Assembly (NCBI RefSeq): GCF_015207605.1
Contig: NZ_JADEWO010000008.1
Span: forward strand, 62,001 to 126,000
Source of the DNA: Oculatella sp. LEGE 06141
Lineage (GTDB): Bacteria; Cyanobacteriota; Cyanobacteriia; Elainellales; Elainellaceae
DNA length: 64,000 nt
Direction: 5' to 3'
Part shown: positions 42,682-50,833 of the stretch, one piece after another
How the letters are laid out: every line of letters begins with the position of its first letter
How positions within the stretch are numbered: position 1 is the stretch's first letter
Made by a program: the position numbers and the translations under genes
Notes under the pieces: model-generated
What the model was told of the DNA's origin: nothing
Database searches by the model: none
Seen by the model: only the letters and a program-made list of their open reading frames with translations

Positions 42682-45660
42682 TCATCCCCAAAACGATTTC
42701 ACCACATTTTCTCCGACCCAAGAGCCACCAAATGCGCCAGCAACACCACCAGCAAGCCCCCCAACAAGGCCACCCACTCCTGCTCCTACGGGGCCACCCA
42801 ATGCGCCGATCGCCGCACCTAACTGGGCGCCACCCCACGCCCCTGCGGCTGCGCCACCCCATCCACCAGCAACGCTCCCTGCTGTTACCGCTGTGTTTTC
42901 TCCAAAGCGTCCACCATCGGCTTCAACTGCATCGGCCAGGCGAATCGTATCCGTTACAACCGCAACTGGCTTTGCAACTTTACCAACACCTTCAAGCACC
43001 CGTGCCGTACCACCCGCTGCTCTCAACGTTCCGGGTGATATTCTGGTGTGTGGATCAGGCTTACCAGTCAACTGTGGGTTTGCATTGATATGGGGGTATT
43101 TGGTTTTGTTGTCTGGCGTATCGAGACGAATTAAAGGGGCACCAACAGGCAACCCTGTTGTCTTACTTATTCTTCCTGCATGGGTGTCGCGTATTCCTGT
43201 GACAGTATCACCCCGCTGTGGCTCTAGCTGATAGCGTTGCTGTGATCCGAATAAAACTCCTTTTTCGACATTTCCAGCAAGAGAGAGAGGAGTCTGAATG
43301 TAAACGGACGTTCCTTCTCGTACTTGGCTAACCTCTTGCTCGGTGAACGAGCGACCATCCGCTTTGCGAAGTTCTCGCCAACGATTCCCATCCCCAAGCT
43401 CCCTTTCAGCGATCGTCCAGAGCGTTTCTCCTGAGCGGATAACATGTTCTCGTTGATCAGACTGAGCAGAACTAGAGGCAGATGTAGCCGGAGAGACTGC
43501 CGTTTTAGCTCCCGATAAATAGACCAACGTTCCAACTTGGAGATGATGAATGTCTTGCTCTGTGAAGGTGCTGCCATCTGCTTTTCGGAGTTCCTGCCAG
43601 CGGTTGCCATCTCCAAACTGGCTCTGCGCGATCTCCCATAAGGTATCACCTGATTCAACGACATATGCTTGTTCACCCAACTCGTTGGAGTTGGCAGGCG
43701 ATCGCTCAGAATTTGGAAGATAAACCTCAGTCCCAATTTGAAGTTGATGTGCTTCTTGTTCGGTGAAGCTACTGCCGTCTGCTTTTTGAAGTTCCTGCCA
43801 GCGGTTGCCATCTCCTAGCTGTCTCTCAGCAATATCCCACAGTGTATCGCCCGACTCAACAACATATGCCACAGACTGAACAGGACTAGAGAAAGCAGAT
43901 GTGGACGGCTCAGGAGCAACGGAGGCTGAAATGGCGGTTTGTTCTACCACCGTCGTAGTGCTTGGAAGATAAACCTCAGTTCCAATTTGAAGTTGACGTG
44001 CCTCTTGTTCGGTGAAACTACTACCGTCTGCTTCGCGGAGTTCTACCCAGCGGCTCCCCTCTCCCAGTTCCTGTTGAGCGATCTCCCAGAGGGTGTCACT
44101 CGCACGAACAGTAACGGAAGATCCCAGCGGCTGCGTGAAGGTAGATTCTATAGAATTTGGTTGCTCACTGGGAATAGCGCCATTCAAACTGCTCCAGGTT
44201 GGGCGATCGACTTTTTGATCCAGATTTTGAATTGACTGAGAAGGAGTGAGATCAAAAGCCTCAAGGGAGGCGATTTCTGCCTGTTCGATCGCTGCCGATC
44301 GATCCAGTAGACCAAATCCAGTTTGGGCATCCCATCCAGGTGTATTGAGGTCTTTAGCACTAGAGCGCAAGGTATGAACAACTTGGTGAACATTCAACTG
44401 TGGCTCTTTTGCCCATAGCTCAGCGATAGTTCCTGTCACTTCTGCCGCTGCCAGAGAAGTTCCGGCTAGCGCACTGTTGTCACTATGACCCGCAACCACC
44501 AGATCCAAGCCTTCGCCATAGCTGGAATAGCTGGCACGATCATTTCCTGCGGTTGCACCTACTGTAATAATGTGGTCAAACGCTTGAGACGCTTGACCCA
44601 GAGCCGACATTGCTCCTCCCTCATTTCCCGCAGAGGCAACAATCAATACTCCGTTATTTTGGGCATACGTTAGGGCTGCTTGTTCTGCCTCAGTGAGTTC
44701 AAATCGGGTTGAGACGCTACCATCGGAGTTGATCTGGGTCAAATCAAAGCTGAGGTTGACGATCGCCCCTGAACGTCCGGAAGCTTTGGCAGCATCTACA
44801 AACTGCACCAATGACTCTGCCCACTGTCCAGTTCCAACACCCTCTCCAAGCCAATCTGGAAAACGTTGACCAGCCTGTTGAATAGCATGAACAACCTGTG
44901 ACCCATGACTTTGAGCACTAAAGCCCGTATCAATAACACCGATAAACGGTTGGTCTGAGGTAGCAGGGCTAACTGGTTTTACAGAGATCGATTGACCTGC
45001 ATGGGACAAGTCAAATGCTTTATCAATCCAAGCCTCCGTTGCAGATTGAGCAGTTTCAATGAAATTGCTAGTTTTTGCTGCCATGCTACGACCCAGGCGA
45101 GTAGTCGCATTCACAGCTTCTTTCACATCAGGATGAGCAGACAGGTCAGTAATCTTCTGCTTGATCAATGCGATCGACTGATTGAGGCGATTATCTACTG
45201 TAGTCCGAAGCTCGTTATCAGGTGCATTCCAATTCTGTTGAGCGGTATCGATGGAGCTGTAAACAGTTTCAGCGATTTCAGTAACAGCAGCATAGGTTGC
45301 TTTCCTGACCGCTGAAGTACTGGATTCAACCATGTTATCAACCGCATCCAGTGCCTTTCCCGTCAGGTGAGCGGCATAATCGATCGGGAGAAGTCCACTT
45401 TCAAACTCATCGCCATAAACACCCGTGGAGGTACTGTTCTGTGGTGGTAAACCCGTCAGAGCATCAGATCCGGCTGCGTCATTCCCACCATCTTCAGACT
45501 TCAAGAGCGGATGCTCGTAACCTGCGAGAGCGGTAGGTGGTTTGCTCAGCGGTTGTCCAAATACATCACGACTTAAGTTGAGATAACCGCCAGGTAAGCT
45601 CGATGTAGCATCAAGACTGGAATTACCCCCATCAACGGGGTTTACTTCTTGAGTAGACAT
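42682..45660 (-). CDS. Subtilisin-like protease with four LysM-like repeats and a glycine-zipper C-terminus
   Basis: 992 residues. There is no N-terminal signal peptide (MSTQEVNPVDGGNSSLD). A helical region (about 95-220) precedes an S8 domain: Asp in FIGVIDTGF (about 240), His in AQSHGSQVVHAI (about 248), Ser in GTSLAAAEVTG (about 400). Asp and His are only some 8 residues apart, far closer than in typical subtilisins. Four LysM-like repeats of about 50 residues follow (near 520, 600, 665 and 740), each with GDTLWxIA (SDTLW in the first, GETLW in the last), GDGNRW and ADGxSFTEQE. The last 70 residues are a Gly/Ala zipper (AAAGAWGGAQLGAAIGALGG and on), like membrane-active tails of polymorphic toxins. 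Export is unexplained; a contractile-injection or other Sec-independent route is possible. The partner gene begins 4 bp downstream. Confidence 0.85.
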   Translation of the reverse strand: MSTQEVNPVDGGNSSLDATSSLPGGYLNLSRDVFGQPLSKPPTALAGYEHPLLKSEDGGNDAAGSDALTGLPPQNSTSTGVYGDEFESGLLPIDYAAHLTGKALDAVDNMVESSTSAVRKATYAAVTEIAETVYSSIDTAQQNWNAPDNELRTTVDNRLNQSIALIKQKITDLSAHPDVKEAVNATTRLGRSMAAKTSNFIETAQSATEAWIDKAFDLSHAGQSISVKPVSPATSDQPFIGVIDTGFSAQSHGSQVVHAIQQAGQRFPDWLGEGVGTGQWAESLVQFVDAAKASGRSGAIVNLSFDLTQINSDGSVSTRFELTEAEQAALTYAQNNGVLIVASAGNEGGAMSALGQASQAFDHIITVGATAGNDRASYSSYGEGLDLVVAGHSDNSALAGTSLAAAEVTGTIAELWAKEPQLNVHQVVHTLRSSAKDLNTPGWDAQTGFGLLDRSAAIEQAEIASLEAFDLTPSQSIQNLDQKVDRPTWSSLNGAIPSEQPNSIESTFTQPLGSSVTVRASDTLWEIAQQELGEGSRWVELREADGSSFTEQEARQLQIGTEVYLPSTTTVVEQTAISASVAPEPSTSAFSSPVQSVAYVVESGDTLWDIAERQLGDGNRWQELQKADGSSFTEQEAHQLQIGTEVYLPNSERSPANSNELGEQAYVVESGDTLWEIAQSQFGDGNRWQELRKADGSTFTEQDIHHLQVGTLVYLSGAKTAVSPATSASSSAQSDQREHVIRSGETLWTIAERELGDGNRWRELRKADGRSFTEQEVSQVREGTSVYIQTPLSLAGNVEKGVLFGSQQRYQLEPQRGDTVTGIRDTHAGRISKTTGLPVGAPLIRLDTPDNKTKYPHINANPQLTGKPDPHTRISPGTLRAAGGTARVLEGVGKVAKPVAVVTDTIRLADAVEADGGRFGENTAVTAGSVAGGWGGAAAGAWGGAQLGAAIGALGGPVGAGVGGLVGGLAGGVAGAFGGSWVGENVVKSFWG

Positions 45661-45884
45661 GGGTTAAATATCTTGGGAGCTAGAGTTGTCTGTTAAACAC
45701 TAAAGATTTCAAGTAGATTTCTCTTATCCAGCTTGTAAGTTGACCGTTAGTAGTTGTTCGTTTTTCTAGTCATAGCAGCGATGCACCTCAACTGACCTTC
45801 GTAGAGGTGAGCTTTTTGGAGGTATAAAAACGCAGAGAACAGTCTACCTATTCCTCGTCACGCTCATCATTAACCAATACGACC

Positions 45885-45995
45885 TTACAGCAGTTCTCAA
45901 TTGAGTCAGCCACCGTCTCGCCAAGATGGGTGTGGGGTGTAGAGTGTGAGGTGCAGGGTTTGGGGTGTGGTGAATGTAAATGAAAATGGCTGTAA
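45885..45995 (+). repeat. Short dispersed element with TTACAGC/GCTGTAA ends, copy 1
   Basis: 111 bp with 7-bp terminal inverted repeats (TTACAGC ... GCTGTAA) and an internal GT-rich stretch (GGGTGTGGGGTGTAG). An inverted, shorter copy is at 56434-56529; both carry CCAAGATGGGTGTGGGGTG and AAATGAAAATGGCTGTAA. No coding capacity. It sits in the 430-bp gap between the protease and multicopper oxidase genes. The rest of that gap (45661-45884 and 45996-46090) holds only a second, palindromic repeat. Confidence 0.8.
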
Positions 45996-46048
45996 CTCAA
46001 GCCAATTTTGCAACTCAAACAATTCCTCAAAGCAGCAATTAACGCCGA

Positions 46049-46074
46049 TAGAGACGTGACGTATCACGTCTCTA
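46049..46074. repeat. Cyanobacterial-type palindrome after the multicopper oxidase gene
   Basis: TAGAGACGTGA and TCACGTCTCTA are perfect 11-bp inverted arms around a 4-base loop. Hairpins starting TAGAGACGT are common intergenic repeats in cyanobacteria. It lies 16 bp past the oxidase stop codon and could slow or end transcription, but there is no T-run on the oxidase transcript side, so a simple terminator is unlikely. Confidence 0.7.
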
Positions 46075-46090
46075 CACGGCTAGAGAAGAT

Positions 46091-49000
46091 TTACCCCAGG
46101 TTGAGAAGGGATAGCAGGTACGGTGTACGCGCTATTCTCAAAATGCCCCACAACCCTTGAGCTACTGCCCATTTCAGCACGCCACTGCGGTACATATAGT
46201 CTCCGGCTCGGTCGGCTGTTGCCAATTCAAAGGTGCGAACACTACCGCAGGACAGTGCTGATTCCGCCGCAACGCGAGGGCTTTGGTCGCCCATGTAACT
46301 CCATTCGCGCCAGGTATGACCGTGAATGGTAAAGCTATGGTTGCGGGGGCGATCGGCGGCACAAATCAAATGGAAGTGAACCTCTCCTCGGCGGGGCACC
46401 ACCCAGGTCGGAGTAGCAGGATTCGCCAGATTGACCAGTGTCGGATCTAGCAACGGTTCAACCCGATAGTTAAATCCTTTGTTTCCCTGGTCTTCCGTGT
46501 CTTCTGCCTCTTCCGCAAGCAGAGCAGGATTGCCCGCTCTGGCAAAATCTTCTGGTTTGTCAGGCAATGGCACCTTGAGATCGCCGTTAATAAACAGCCG
46601 CAACCCATCCTGAAGCAGTAGCACCATTTCCTCGCGGCGATCGCCATACTGACCACAGATCGTTGCACGGGTTCCATGCCATGCTGCAGGGCTACACAGA
46701 GGTGCGGTCGCTTTGCCAGAAGGTACCCGGCGAGGGGTCGCTCCGCGTGGTTCGACAATGAGTGCGCCAATGAGTCCATGACGACGATGATTTCGCACGT
46801 CGGCCATGTCTTGCAGCAAGACAGATCCCACCTGATCGGCATACCACAGATAGGTATAGCTCTCCCCTGGAGAGACGCTTTGGATGGGATTTTTGCCCAC
46901 GTTTGCGCCATCATACTGCTGCACATCGTAGCGCAGTAAGTCGGCGTGAATGGAAACCTGACTGGAGACGAGACGTCCTGCCTTGTCGTCATCACGACGC
47001 TCCGCAAGCACTTCGGGCGAGAACGGTTCTGGAGTTAGGTGGACAGGCAAGCGGTTGTGCAGCTCGATTTCAACCCATTCTCCGGCACGGCAACGCAGCA
47101 CCAGGGGTTCTGGTTGAACGGGGGGAGATACGGATTGCCACTCGGTTGCGCCGGGAGTGGCGATCGCCTCAAGGCGATACATCAAACCAAACGGATCGAC
47201 CAGATCGGCATCACGATAGACCAGCGATCGGGCTTCTGCAATCACCTTAAATCGGCGGCGCTGTTGAGTATCAGGCGGAGTCGGTAGCGGTGGATCAGAC
47301 AAGGGTGTAATGGGCACCAGTTTTTGTCCCACTTCATCCAACTGAGCCGGATTGTGGCTACGAACCAGCCCCCAACAGCCCACCCACAGGTCATCGGCTC
47401 CGGCAAATTTCCACAGATAGTCGCCAGTTCCGTAAGACTCCTGCACCGTGAAGGTAAAGGCTTCTGAAATGCCTAGCGTTTGCTGATTACTCAGCGGCGA
47501 GGCAGGATCATGGCGGAAGCGTCGCCAGCGCATCCCGTGAACCTGGAAACTGTGTTGTTCTTCATGAGATCCCTGCACCAGCCGCATCCAGATCGGTTCA
47601 TTGGGTAAGGTATGGAAGATGGGGGTATCGGGTTCTTTGTTCTTCTCGGAATGAAACCAGTAGGCTGGCTCTTCTGGCCGCCGCTCTCGCAGTGGAGAAG
47701 AGCGATAATTAACCGCCATCACGCCATTATCATCGTGACTACCAAGTTCATCGGGTGGCTCGATCGGCCTTCCCTTGCGATCGAACATCGGTATCCAATC
47801 GGCAACAGCAACACAAAACTCACGAAATTCCTGTACGCCATCGATCGGTTGAGGCAGTTTAATCACCGCTTGTTGTCCACTCAGGATCGTCTTGCTGAGA
47901 TCAAACGGGTCGTGGAAGGTTGCGCCTTTGGGTTCGACAATCAATGCCCCAAACAAACCGTGTTTTTGGCGATAATTGGCAAACAGATGATCGTGAAAGA
48001 AAATGGTGCCAAATTCCTCATCGGCCCACCAGCGATACACCATCTTTTTACCCAAAACGGGCGCACTCATGTAGTTCCAACCCGTACTGGCTCCATCGGC
48101 ACAAATCGGGTCAAACTTCACCATGTGAACATGCAGCCCACATTCCCCTTCCCACTCCAGCTTGTCACAGGTTGGAAACGCCGGATCAAACGCGGTTCGA
48201 TCAATTTCAAACGGTAATTGATTGTCGAGCGTGAGTTCCAGCACATCATCATGGCGACAGCGAAAGAACAGCGGCTCTTTTGCCCCATCTCGCTGATCTG
48301 GATCGCCCTCTGCGGTCAGATAGAATAAATGTCCATCCGGATCATGCCAACCATCATCATTGTACTCAATGCACCGTTTTACCACGCCAATTTCATGGGT
48401 TGGTTGCGGCAGTTCGCGAGGATAGGGGAAGCGCGTAAACAACTCGCCCGGACGTGGATCGGCGTTAAAGGCACTCCATTCCAGGGACGTTGCTTCCCGA
48501 TAGTCTAACTCCTGCGACATCTCAGCAAAGTTACCCGGAAAAGGAGGCTTGGGCGATTTTTGTCCCACAACACCTGGAATAAACAGAGGGAACCCAGGGC
48601 GATCGGGCGTGGGTGCAGGGGGCGGTTCGCGATCGGGTAAAACGGCTAACTTGCCGATCGGCGTTCCGTCTGGATAGCGACCAATGCGGCGATCGCTGTA
48701 ACGAGGATCATCATTGGGTAGTGCCTCTCCTTCTACACAATCTTGATCGGCATCAAAGGCTTGATGGGTATCAAAGGTGCGGAATATCCCCCACATGCCT
48801 TCATGAAAATGAGGATACAGATGGCAATGCCAGATCACATCTCCTGGAACGCCCTGACGATTTCCTGCGCCCCATAGAGGAATAATAGTATGTCCGGTTT
48901 GTGGACTGATGCTGATCGCGTCAATGAGCGGAGTTTGGGGATTGTTGGGAACCGCATGCCATGCATAAACATGCAGGTGAAAGACATGGGTTTCTTTGAC

Positions 49001-50113
49001 TCCAGCATGAACCAGCCGAATTCGTACCGGGTCGCCCAAATACGCTCGTAGAATAGGAGTCGCGGGATCACCAAACATCCATGAGCTGTGATGCTGCTCT
49101 TCGTTTAGCACAGGCGCGTCTAGCGTTCCCTCACAGTGTTTCTGCCAAATGATCCGTTCCCGGTTAATCATTGGCTCTGCCCGGTAGCTGACTGGCATTA
49201 GTGACATATGATCTGCGTCGTGATCGTCACCATGCTCGTTGCCACCATGTTCATTGCCACCATGTTCATTGTCTTCACGACAGCCTGATTTACAGGGATT
49301 CTGTTGCAAATCCCCGTGGGGTGGTACAAACTCTGGCTCATCATGAAAGAAGATGACATACTCCCGAAACGAAGCGTTATCAGCCGCATACTTTGGCGGT
49401 TGAGAAAACCGATTGTTTGGATCGGGGAAGAGTTTTTTGGGCGATCGCTCTAATTCTGCCCGTGACCGTAAATGCACGTCGGCATACAGCCCATCTTCTA
49501 GAAGACCATCTACTCCCACTTCTGGGTTAGACCACCAGGCTCCCTCTGGTTCTACAACCAGGGCACCGAACAGGCCGTGGGCATTTGTTCCATCCTGATT
49601 GCCAGAAAAGTTTCCAGCATCGTGGAATGGAAATACCCCTTCATGTTGACAATGCCAGATATAGTTGCGCTTTTCCCCTGGAGCAATGAGACTGGAGGCG
49701 TTTTGTCCCACCTGTGCGCCATCACTCGTTTGAATATCATAGCCATCGCCAACCAAATGTAAACCAATGGAGCGATCGCGAATTTCATTTTCTAAATGCA
49801 CCTCTACAGTGTCACCGTGGCAGGCTCTAAGCACCAGCGGACGCACCAGTGGATGCGGCTGTTTTGCTTCCTCAGACGTTTTGGGTAGCGTCATTCCCAG
49901 TTGCCGAGCGCGCGCCTGAGCTTCAACCACCAGTTGAGCATCGTTAACTGTGCCTGCCATTAACTGCTTAATATATTTCAATACGGGTAAATTTTGTTTC
50001 AACGTAAACATCAAACCATTGTGGTTGTGATCGCCATATTTGTTGAAGTACAGGGTGATTTCGATCGCCACAACGTGATAATGACGCGAGCTAAACTGAC
50101 TGAGCGGCAGCAT
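46091..50113 (-). CDS. Giant multicopper-oxidase-like protein with six cupredoxin-like domains
   Basis: 1340 residues from the ATG at 50113, which has AAGGAAAG 5 bases upstream; an upstream TTG (50137) is less likely. Three successive two-domain units can be traced. Copper motifs are kept in the first half: HCQHEGVFPFHD (about 154), HVFHLHVYAWH (about 378), HCHLYPHFHEGMW (about 430, classic type 1 and trinuclear ligands), LHVHMVKF (about 661) and FFHDHLF (about 706). Later domains keep HSFQVHG and HSFTIHGH but lose the HCH pairs, so they are probably structural. A His-rich GNEHG repeat lies near residue 285-300. No signal peptide or Tat motif is obvious. The layout recalls six-domain Mn(II)-oxidising proteins such as MnxG, but the substrate (metal, phenol, bilirubin) is unknown. 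Confidence 0.88.
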   Translation of the reverse strand: MLPLSQFSSRHYHVVAIEITLYFNKYGDHNHNGLMFTLKQNLPVLKYIKQLMAGTVNDAQLVVEAQARARQLGMTLPKTSEEAKQPHPLVRPLVLRACHGDTVEVHLENEIRDRSIGLHLVGDGYDIQTSDGAQVGQNASSLIAPGEKRNYIWHCQHEGVFPFHDAGNFSGNQDGTNAHGLFGALVVEPEGAWWSNPEVGVDGLLEDGLYADVHLRSRAELERSPKKLFPDPNNRFSQPPKYAADNASFREYVIFFHDEPEFVPPHGDLQQNPCKSGCREDNEHGGNEHGGNEHGDDHDADHMSLMPVSYRAEPMINRERIIWQKHCEGTLDAPVLNEEQHHSSWMFGDPATPILRAYLGDPVRIRLVHAGVKETHVFHLHVYAWHAVPNNPQTPLIDAISISPQTGHTIIPLWGAGNRQGVPGDVIWHCHLYPHFHEGMWGIFRTFDTHQAFDADQDCVEGEALPNDDPRYSDRRIGRYPDGTPIGKLAVLPDREPPPAPTPDRPGFPLFIPGVVGQKSPKPPFPGNFAEMSQELDYREATSLEWSAFNADPRPGELFTRFPYPRELPQPTHEIGVVKRCIEYNDDGWHDPDGHLFYLTAEGDPDQRDGAKEPLFFRCRHDDVLELTLDNQLPFEIDRTAFDPAFPTCDKLEWEGECGLHVHMVKFDPICADGASTGWNYMSAPVLGKKMVYRWWADEEFGTIFFHDHLFANYRQKHGLFGALIVEPKGATFHDPFDLSKTILSGQQAVIKLPQPIDGVQEFREFCVAVADWIPMFDRKGRPIEPPDELGSHDDNGVMAVNYRSSPLRERRPEEPAYWFHSEKNKEPDTPIFHTLPNEPIWMRLVQGSHEEQHSFQVHGMRWRRFRHDPASPLSNQQTLGISEAFTFTVQESYGTGDYLWKFAGADDLWVGCWGLVRSHNPAQLDEVGQKLVPITPLSDPPLPTPPDTQQRRRFKVIAEARSLVYRDADLVDPFGLMYRLEAIATPGATEWQSVSPPVQPEPLVLRCRAGEWVEIELHNRLPVHLTPEPFSPEVLAERRDDDKAGRLVSSQVSIHADLLRYDVQQYDGANVGKNPIQSVSPGESYTYLWYADQVGSVLLQDMADVRNHRRHGLIGALIVEPRGATPRRVPSGKATAPLCSPAAWHGTRATICGQYGDRREEMVLLLQDGLRLFINGDLKVPLPDKPEDFARAGNPALLAEEAEDTEDQGNKGFNYRVEPLLDPTLVNLANPATPTWVVPRRGEVHFHLICAADRPRNHSFTIHGHTWREWSYMGDQSPRVAAESALSCGSVRTFELATADRAGDYMYRSGVLKWAVAQGLWGILRIARTPYLLSLLNLG
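49231..49275 (-). repeat. Three 15-bp tandem units encoding a GNEHG repeat
   Basis: Units 49231-49245, 49246-49260 and 49261-49275 are near-identical and code for GNEHG three times inside the oxidase, next to further His/Asp residues (DDHDADHM). Likely a metal-collecting loop; copy number may vary by slippage. Confidence 0.85.
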
Positions 50114-50566
50114 AATATCTTTCCTTACTAGCAACAACCAGTGAATCAGTGAGTAACTTGGCTATTGCTGTAATAGTTGCAAACTTGGTTATCCCTGCCA
50201 GTACACTTGTGGGTACTTTATTTTGCTCCCTTGCAAGAATTTAAGGACGATTAGAGGCTGTTTGAAAGGTGTTGATTGTCACTCGATCTGCCCCTTTTTC
50301 TGGCTTGCAGCAAGCGCGAAGACCAGAGTTGGGTTGGGGGGTGAATTCACACAATTCAGCAACGCCTCTGTTTGAGCCTCACTATCATGACCCACGCGGT
50401 TGAGAGTAAACTCCTGGCATTACGCTCGCTGGCCTCGTGTTGGATTATCCTCACCGGAGAATGGCTTCATCAACTCAAACAATCTTTGAATCTCGATGTG
50501 TTACCTCAATCCTTCTCTTTCTTTGGATGGATAGAACAAAACTATACCAGGTGGTATAGCTAATGA
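50114..50566. other. Intergenic region between the oxidase and the XRE regulator
   Basis: Divergent gap of about 450 bp. It holds the oxidase ribosome binding site (50119-50126) and, at its right end, the palindrome described separately. A 63-codon frame at 50372-50563 has no binding site or recognisable protein. Nothing else stands out. Confidence 0.6.
50542..50559. promoter_or_regulatory. Perfect palindrome just upstream of the XRE regulator, probable operator
   Basis: CTATACCAGGTGGTATAG: 8-bp arms around GG, ending 7 bp before the first possible ATG of the HTH gene. Short perfect dyads in this place are the usual autoregulatory sites of XRE-family repressors. Confidence 0.5.
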
Positions 50567-50833
50567 ATGCAATTTAGTGATGTGCGTTCTATGCCTGCAA
50601 TCGAGCAGTCAGAGCTGGCAGCCTTAGTCCGAGAAACGCGACAGCGGCTTGACCTCTCGCAGGTCAAATTTGCCAAAAAGCTGGGAGTGTCCTTTCAAAG
50701 TGTAAATCGCTGGGAAAATGGACGGACAAAGCCCATACCGATCGCGTTGAAGCAGATCGAACTGCTGCTACAACAGATGGGAGAACAGGGTGAAGACCTC
50801 CTTGCTCAATATTTCAGGAAACCGCAGCGATGA
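50567..50833 (+). CDS. XRE-family helix-turn-helix regulator
   Basis: 88 residues from ATG 50567; ATG 50591 is an alternative, and neither has a clear ribosome binding site. The HTH is typical: LVRETRQRLDLSQVKFAKKL, then GVSFQSVNRWENGRTKP as recognition helix region, then a Leu-rich closing helix (ALKQIELLLQQMG). There is no effector or dimerisation domain beyond the fold. Its end overlaps the start of the hybrid kinase gene by 4 bp (ATGA), so the two proteins are made together. It probably binds the dyad at 50542-50559 and controls its own operon, perhaps also the divergent oxidase gene; this is inferred from position. Confidence 0.88.
   Translation: MQFSDVRSMPAIEQSELAALVRETRQRLDLSQVKFAKKLGVSFQSVNRWENGRTKPIPIALKQIELLLQQMGEQGEDLLAQYFRKPQR

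Noticed and set aside
42677-43231. 184-codon plus-strand frame rich in Pro/Ala
   Set aside because: It is the complement of the Gly/Ala zipper of the protease-LysM protein, which explains its odd composition.
43300-44130. CRISPR or other DNA repeat array
   Set aside because: The regular similarity here comes from four coding LysM-like repeats of about 50 residues with varied linkers.
46049-46074. Rho-independent terminator for the oxidase
   Set aside because: The hairpin is strong but lacks a T-run on the transcript side and matches a common dispersed palindrome.
47612-48217. 201-codon plus-strand frame
   Set aside because: Antisense to the multicopper oxidase, low-complexity basic sequence, no recognisable domain.
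50372-50563. 63-codon plus-strand frame upstream of the XRE gene
   Set aside because: No ribosome binding site or family resemblance, and it ends inside the probable operator.
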